From contig DEAY01000060.1 in the NCBI GenBank assembly GCA_002348345.1, positions 1-8,020 of the forward strand: 8,020 nucleotides of DNA, written 5' to 3'. Each line of letters opens with the position of its first letter. The first letter of the stretch is position 1. Under the pieces are notes generated by a model that was given only the letters and a program-made list of their open reading frames with translations, ran no database searches and was not told where the DNA came from. The position numbers and the translations under genes were made by a program. The DNA comes from Verrucomicrobia bacterium UBA2970 (GTDB lineage Bacteria; Verrucomicrobiota; Verrucomicrobiia; Limisphaerales; AAA164-E04). Shown here piece after piece: positions 5,721 through 8,020 of this stretch.

Positions 5721-7148
5721 CTAGCCGGACGCGGAGATATCCCTGAGATCGGCTCGCATGGTTTCGTAGGTGGTCTCGAAGGCCAGGACGCGGTCGTCGG
5801 GATCCGTTTCCCACTGACGGCAAGCTTCCTGATACAGGTCTGGCCACCAGTTGCGATGGTCGGTGAGGCCTTGCTCTTTCCACTGGTTCCAGTCGATTAG
5901 GACTTTTGACCAACAGGAATCTCCGTAATCAACGGCGCGCTTGGGATCTCCGATTTCCGAGACATACCAATCGCGGCCGATCTTGGCATGGAGAACTTCA
6001 TCGGCCCAGTCGTAGTCCTGGAACAGCCCGGAGAGGGCGTTCTTTGAGGCGAGCCCCACTTCCCATTCGAAGCGTTTTCCAGTTTTCGGCATCAGGCCCT
6101 GCTCGATGAAATAGAGGACTGCGTGACGTTCGATGGGAGGGAGTTGGGTGTTGAGGGCCAATGACCAGGTAAAGTTCACCATCACCTTGTGCCAATCGAT
6201 GCCTTGGGAAACAAATCCGACTTCCCCCATCATGGCATGTCGAGCTTCGTCCCAAAGTTGGCGAGTCATGTCCCGGTAATAGTCCCATGGCTTGTCAGGG
6301 GTTTCGAAAATAATGCTCGCCATCATCTCTGGAACATCGATTTCCCGAAGCCGCTTGTAGAACATCATCAAGGTCTTGGGCTCAACGGGAAGTGTTTTAT
6401 CATAGAGGAAGGCTTCGGCGTTGACCCCCATGTTGTAGGGATCCGGAAACCGCTGATCGCGCTGGGGCTTGGGATCGTAGGTGAAGGGCTTGACGGAGTA
6501 GTGACGCCAAGGCTCCTTCGTTTCGGCGGGGGGGGTCTTGCCTGAGAGCGTTCCCGCGGCTTCAAAGAGACCCTGCAAACCCGCGAGCCACGCCTTGGCG
6601 CTTTCGCGTTGCGAGGGGGAAACGAGAGCGTCGATGGATTGGTTGCCGAACCGACGCATCTCAGTCACTTCGATCGAGGCGAACTTACAGAACCGAATCG
6701 ACGGCTGGTCGGCCAGGGGGTTAGTGTCCACCTGGTGTTCGGCAAGAACCCTCTCAAGTTCGGGAAAAACGACCTCGTAAAGACCGAGGAGTCTTTCTTC
6801 GGTGGTGGGGGCGCTGATGATTTCATCAAAAAGTACTTCGAGATGGGGGGCTGGCACTTTGTCCAAGCCCAACGGGGGTTCACGCATTTCGCCGATACGG
6901 GTTCGTAAGGCAGCTGTGTGTTCGGCGCAAAGATAAGCGTGATGGGAGAAGGCCATCTTGAGTTCATAGATAGGCTCCGCAGTGATGTGAGCGGTGAAAA
7001 TGCCGTGAAGACGCTTGAAGGCGTAGTGATACCGCTTCAGTCGATTGACACATGCCTCGACCGAAAGGCCGGGTCGTGCCGCCTCATCGAAGCTGCAGAG
7101 ACCGGCGAGGGGGGGGAGGTTCTTGTAGCTTTTGTAGGTCCCAGGCAT
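5721..7148 (-). CDS. Ferritin-like di-iron domain protein, possibly two fused domains
   Basis: This 475-residue, helix-rich soluble protein is not one I can name. Its C-terminal half carries a di-iron ligand pattern on four predicted helices: E274 (VPEMMASI), E301xxH304 (DEARHAMMGE), E349 (FIEQGL) and E384xxH387 (DEVLHAKIGRDW). That is the E / ExxH / E / ExxH arrangement of ferritin-like oxidases and stores. The N-terminal half has similar helices with E62 (YELKMAF), E76-H77 (CAEHTA), E137-H138 (LAEHQ) and E160 (IEVTEM), but not the full pattern. It may therefore be a degenerate second domain. A proline- and charge-rich linker lies around 203-240. The DUF455-type ferritin-like proteins are the closest family I can suggest. 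No signal peptide or membrane segment is visible. The ATG at 7148 has no Shine-Dalgarno. It lies about 100 bases downstream of the JAMM gene on the same strand. Possible roles are a di-iron oxygenase or iron handling. Confidence 0.7.
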   Translation of the reverse strand: MPGTYKSYKNLPPLAGLCSFDEAARPGLSVEACVNRLKRYHYAFKRLHGIFTAHITAEPIYELKMAFSHHAYLCAEHTAALRTRIGEMREPPLGLDKVPAPHLEVLFDEIISAPTTEERLLGLYEVVFPELERVLAEHQVDTNPLADQPSIRFCKFASIEVTEMRRFGNQSIDALVSPSQRESAKAWLAGLQGLFEAAGTLSGKTPPAETKEPWRHYSVKPFTYDPKPQRDQRFPDPYNMGVNAEAFLYDKTLPVEPKTLMMFYKRLREIDVPEMMASIIFETPDKPWDYYRDMTRQLWDEARHAMMGEVGFVSQGIDWHKVMVNFTWSLALNTQLPPIERHAVLYFIEQGLMPKTGKRFEWEVGLASKNALSGLFQDYDWADEVLHAKIGRDWYVSEIGDPKRAVDYGDSCWSKVLIDWNQWKEQGLTDHRNWWPDLYQEACRQWETDPDDRVLAFETTYETMRADLRDISASG

Positions 7149-7248
7149 GGACGGAGACTAACGGTTGCGGGGGCTGATGGGAAGAGGGGCAATCGGTGTT
7201 TTTTTTCGAGCCCATGGGATTGGGATCAGGGTGAGCCGGGCGGGCAGG

Positions 7249-7707
7249 CTATTCGACGTAAGTCTGAGCGGCTTCATCCCAGAAGAAGGTTTTCCGGGCT
7301 ACCACCTGACGCCCTTTAACTGAAATCACGAGATAAGCGGTTCCAGGATAGATCGGGGTTCCCTCGGAGACGGCGCGTCGAACATCCTCTTCGGAGAAAT
7401 AGGCATCGTGATCAGGGTGCGAATGATAAATGACCGCGATGCGTTCACCACGATCGGTCAGTTCCCTGTCGATGGCGAGAAGCTCACGCGGTTCGATGAA
7501 GTAGGCCGTATCGGATTGGCGAGGAAAGGTCTCGGGGTCGAGGGCATGGTACTTGTCCTGGGCGTTGACGCAGGGTCGCACCCGAGAAAGGGTGGTTCCT
7601 TCCTTTGGGCCGAAGATCATTCCGCAACACTCCGAGGGATACGCCTCCCGGGCGTGTGCCTCAATCTGTTCGAGCATATCCGCTGGGATTTCGATCCTTG
7701 AAATCAT
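7249..7707 (-). CDS. M67-family JAMM metallopeptidase, Mec+ type
   Basis: This 152-residue protein is a complete JAMM/MPN+ zinc peptidase. The motif is intact: E26 in YPSECCG (23-29), then H95-S-H97 in YHSHPDH (94-100), S105 and D108 in FSEED (104-108). This gives the H-x-H-x10-D signature with zinc held by both histidines and the aspartate, and E26 as general base. Bacterial Mec+ enzymes of this size trim cysteine or other residues from the C-terminus of small ubiquitin-like sulfur carriers, releasing cysteine made on the carrier. Its ATG overlaps the stop of the upstream cysteine synthase gene as ATGA (7704-7707), so translation is probably coupled and no separate Shine-Dalgarno is needed. 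That context strongly favours sulfur-carrier processing over general proteolysis. The protein is cytoplasmic by lack of signal. The 100 bases after it (7149-7248) hold no clear terminator or promoter. Confidence 0.93.
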   Translation of the reverse strand: MISRIEIPADMLEQIEAHAREAYPSECCGMIFGPKEGTTLSRVRPCVNAQDKYHALDPETFPRQSDTAYFIEPRELLAIDRELTDRGERIAVIYHSHPDHDAYFSEEDVRRAVSEGTPIYPGTAYLVISVKGRQVVARKTFFWDEAAQTYVE

Positions 7708-8020
7708 TCGAAGAGCGATGTGCTGAGATACTTGTCTCCGCCGTCGGCGAAGATGACCACCACGAGTCCTTCATCGAGTTGACGGGCCACTTGAATGGCT
7801 CCGTCCAAGGCCGCCCCTGCGGATGGGCTGACCAGCAGTCCTTCCTTGGCGGCCAGCTCCCGAGCCCAATAGTAGGCAGGCTCGGTTTCGATGGTTAAGC
7901 GCTCATCGTGTTGACCTTGAGCGTAGATGCTTACCGGGATCGCGGTGTCCATGTTCTTCCAGCCTTCGATCCCGTGAAAGGGTTCGGGTTGGAGGGCGAT
8001 AGTTTTGACTCCGGTGGCTC
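7704..8020 (-). CDS. Cysteine synthase (CysK/CysM family), C-terminal part, cut by window edge
   Basis: The last 104 residues of a PLP-dependent beta-replacing enzyme are present, and the gene continues beyond 8020. In-window motifs fit O-acetylserine or O-phosphoserine sulfhydrylases. LQPEPFHGIEGWKNMDTAI includes the HGIEGW segment. LLVSPSAGAALDGA matches the (I/S)SSGA loop that helps anchor the PLP ring. VVVIFADGGDKYLSTSLFE matches the family ending PDxGxRYLS. The ATG at 7952 is internal, since coding similarity continues to the window edge. The stop TGA overlaps the start of the JAMM peptidase gene. CysM next to Mec+ is the arrangement known for cysteine synthesis from a thiocarboxylated carrier (CysO in mycobacteria), so this is more likely a CysM-type enzyme using carrier-bound sulfide. 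The substrate-selecting N-terminal residues are outside the window. Confidence 0.9.
   Translation of the reverse strand, partial: ATGVKTIALQPEPFHGIEGWKNMDTAIPVSIYAQGQHDERLTIETEPAYYWARELAAKEGLLVSPSAGAALDGAIQVARQLDEGLVVVIFADGGDKYLSTSLFE

Noticed and set aside
5434..5913. 159-codon open frame on - spanning the DUF1080 and ferritin-like gene ends
   Set aside because: It crosses two well-supported convergent genes and has Arg/Pro/His-rich shadow composition.
7199..7206. Run of eight T as a + strand terminator
   Set aside because: No gene on + ends upstream of it, and no convincing stem precedes the run. On - it reads as an A run.

Overview
The window is a bacterial chromosomal segment of fairly high GC content (high fifties by eye). 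It is densely coded and holds eight recognisable protein genes plus one fragment at the left edge. The gene content suggests a member of the PVC group (Verrucomicrobia or Planctomycetes): a secreted DUF1080 (3-keto-disaccharide hydrolase-like) protein, a Gfo/Idh/MocA oxidoreductase, a Tm-1-like/TIM-barrel pair, and several starts without a clear Shine-Dalgarno. This placement is an inference from family content, not from a marker gene. I see no tRNA, rRNA, CRISPR array, insertion sequence or phage gene.

Left block (1-3446): a 35-residue C-terminal coding fragment on + enters from the left and collides with the end of a Gfo/Idh/MocA-family dehydrogenase on - (103-1239). Divergent from the dehydrogenase is a tight two-gene + operon. 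Its first gene is a TIM-barrel protein of the phosphoenolpyruvate-hydrolase-like family (1355-2188). Ten bases later comes a Tm-1-like/UPF0261 protein (2199-3446). These two families are fused into one polypeptide in plants, where the tomato version, Tm-1, blocks tobamovirus replication. Here they are separate and in the reverse order. The divergent gap (1240-1354) is G-rich and carries a candidate promoter and a small palindrome that reaches the start codon.

Middle block (3412-5709): a 2-Cys peroxiredoxin (-, 3460-4062) converges on the Tm-1-like gene. Its intrinsic terminator lies inside the last codons of that gene. Across a 235-bp divergent gap, which holds a candidate peroxiredoxin promoter and a pair of competing hairpins, is a cytoplasmic sulfite-oxidase-like molybdopterin protein (+, 4298-4945). 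It is followed by an exported DUF1080 protein (+, 5026-5709).

Right block (5721-8020), all on -: a cysteine synthase (CysK/CysM family) truncated by the window edge overlaps by 4 bases the start of an M67/JAMM metallopeptidase of the Mec+ type. About 100 bases downstream is a 475-residue ferritin-like protein whose C-terminal half shows a complete E / ExxH / E / ExxH di-iron ligand pattern. The cysteine-synthase plus JAMM-peptidase pair is the signature of cysteine synthesis from a thiocarboxylated sulfur-carrier protein, so a CysO/ThiS-like carrier and a ThiF/MoeB-like activator are expected just beyond 8020.

The most distinctive parts are the split Tm-1 module, the duplicated ferritin-like protein, the coupled CysM-Mec pair, and the regulatory architecture around 3412-3446 and 4244-4304. 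None of these proves a new system by itself.
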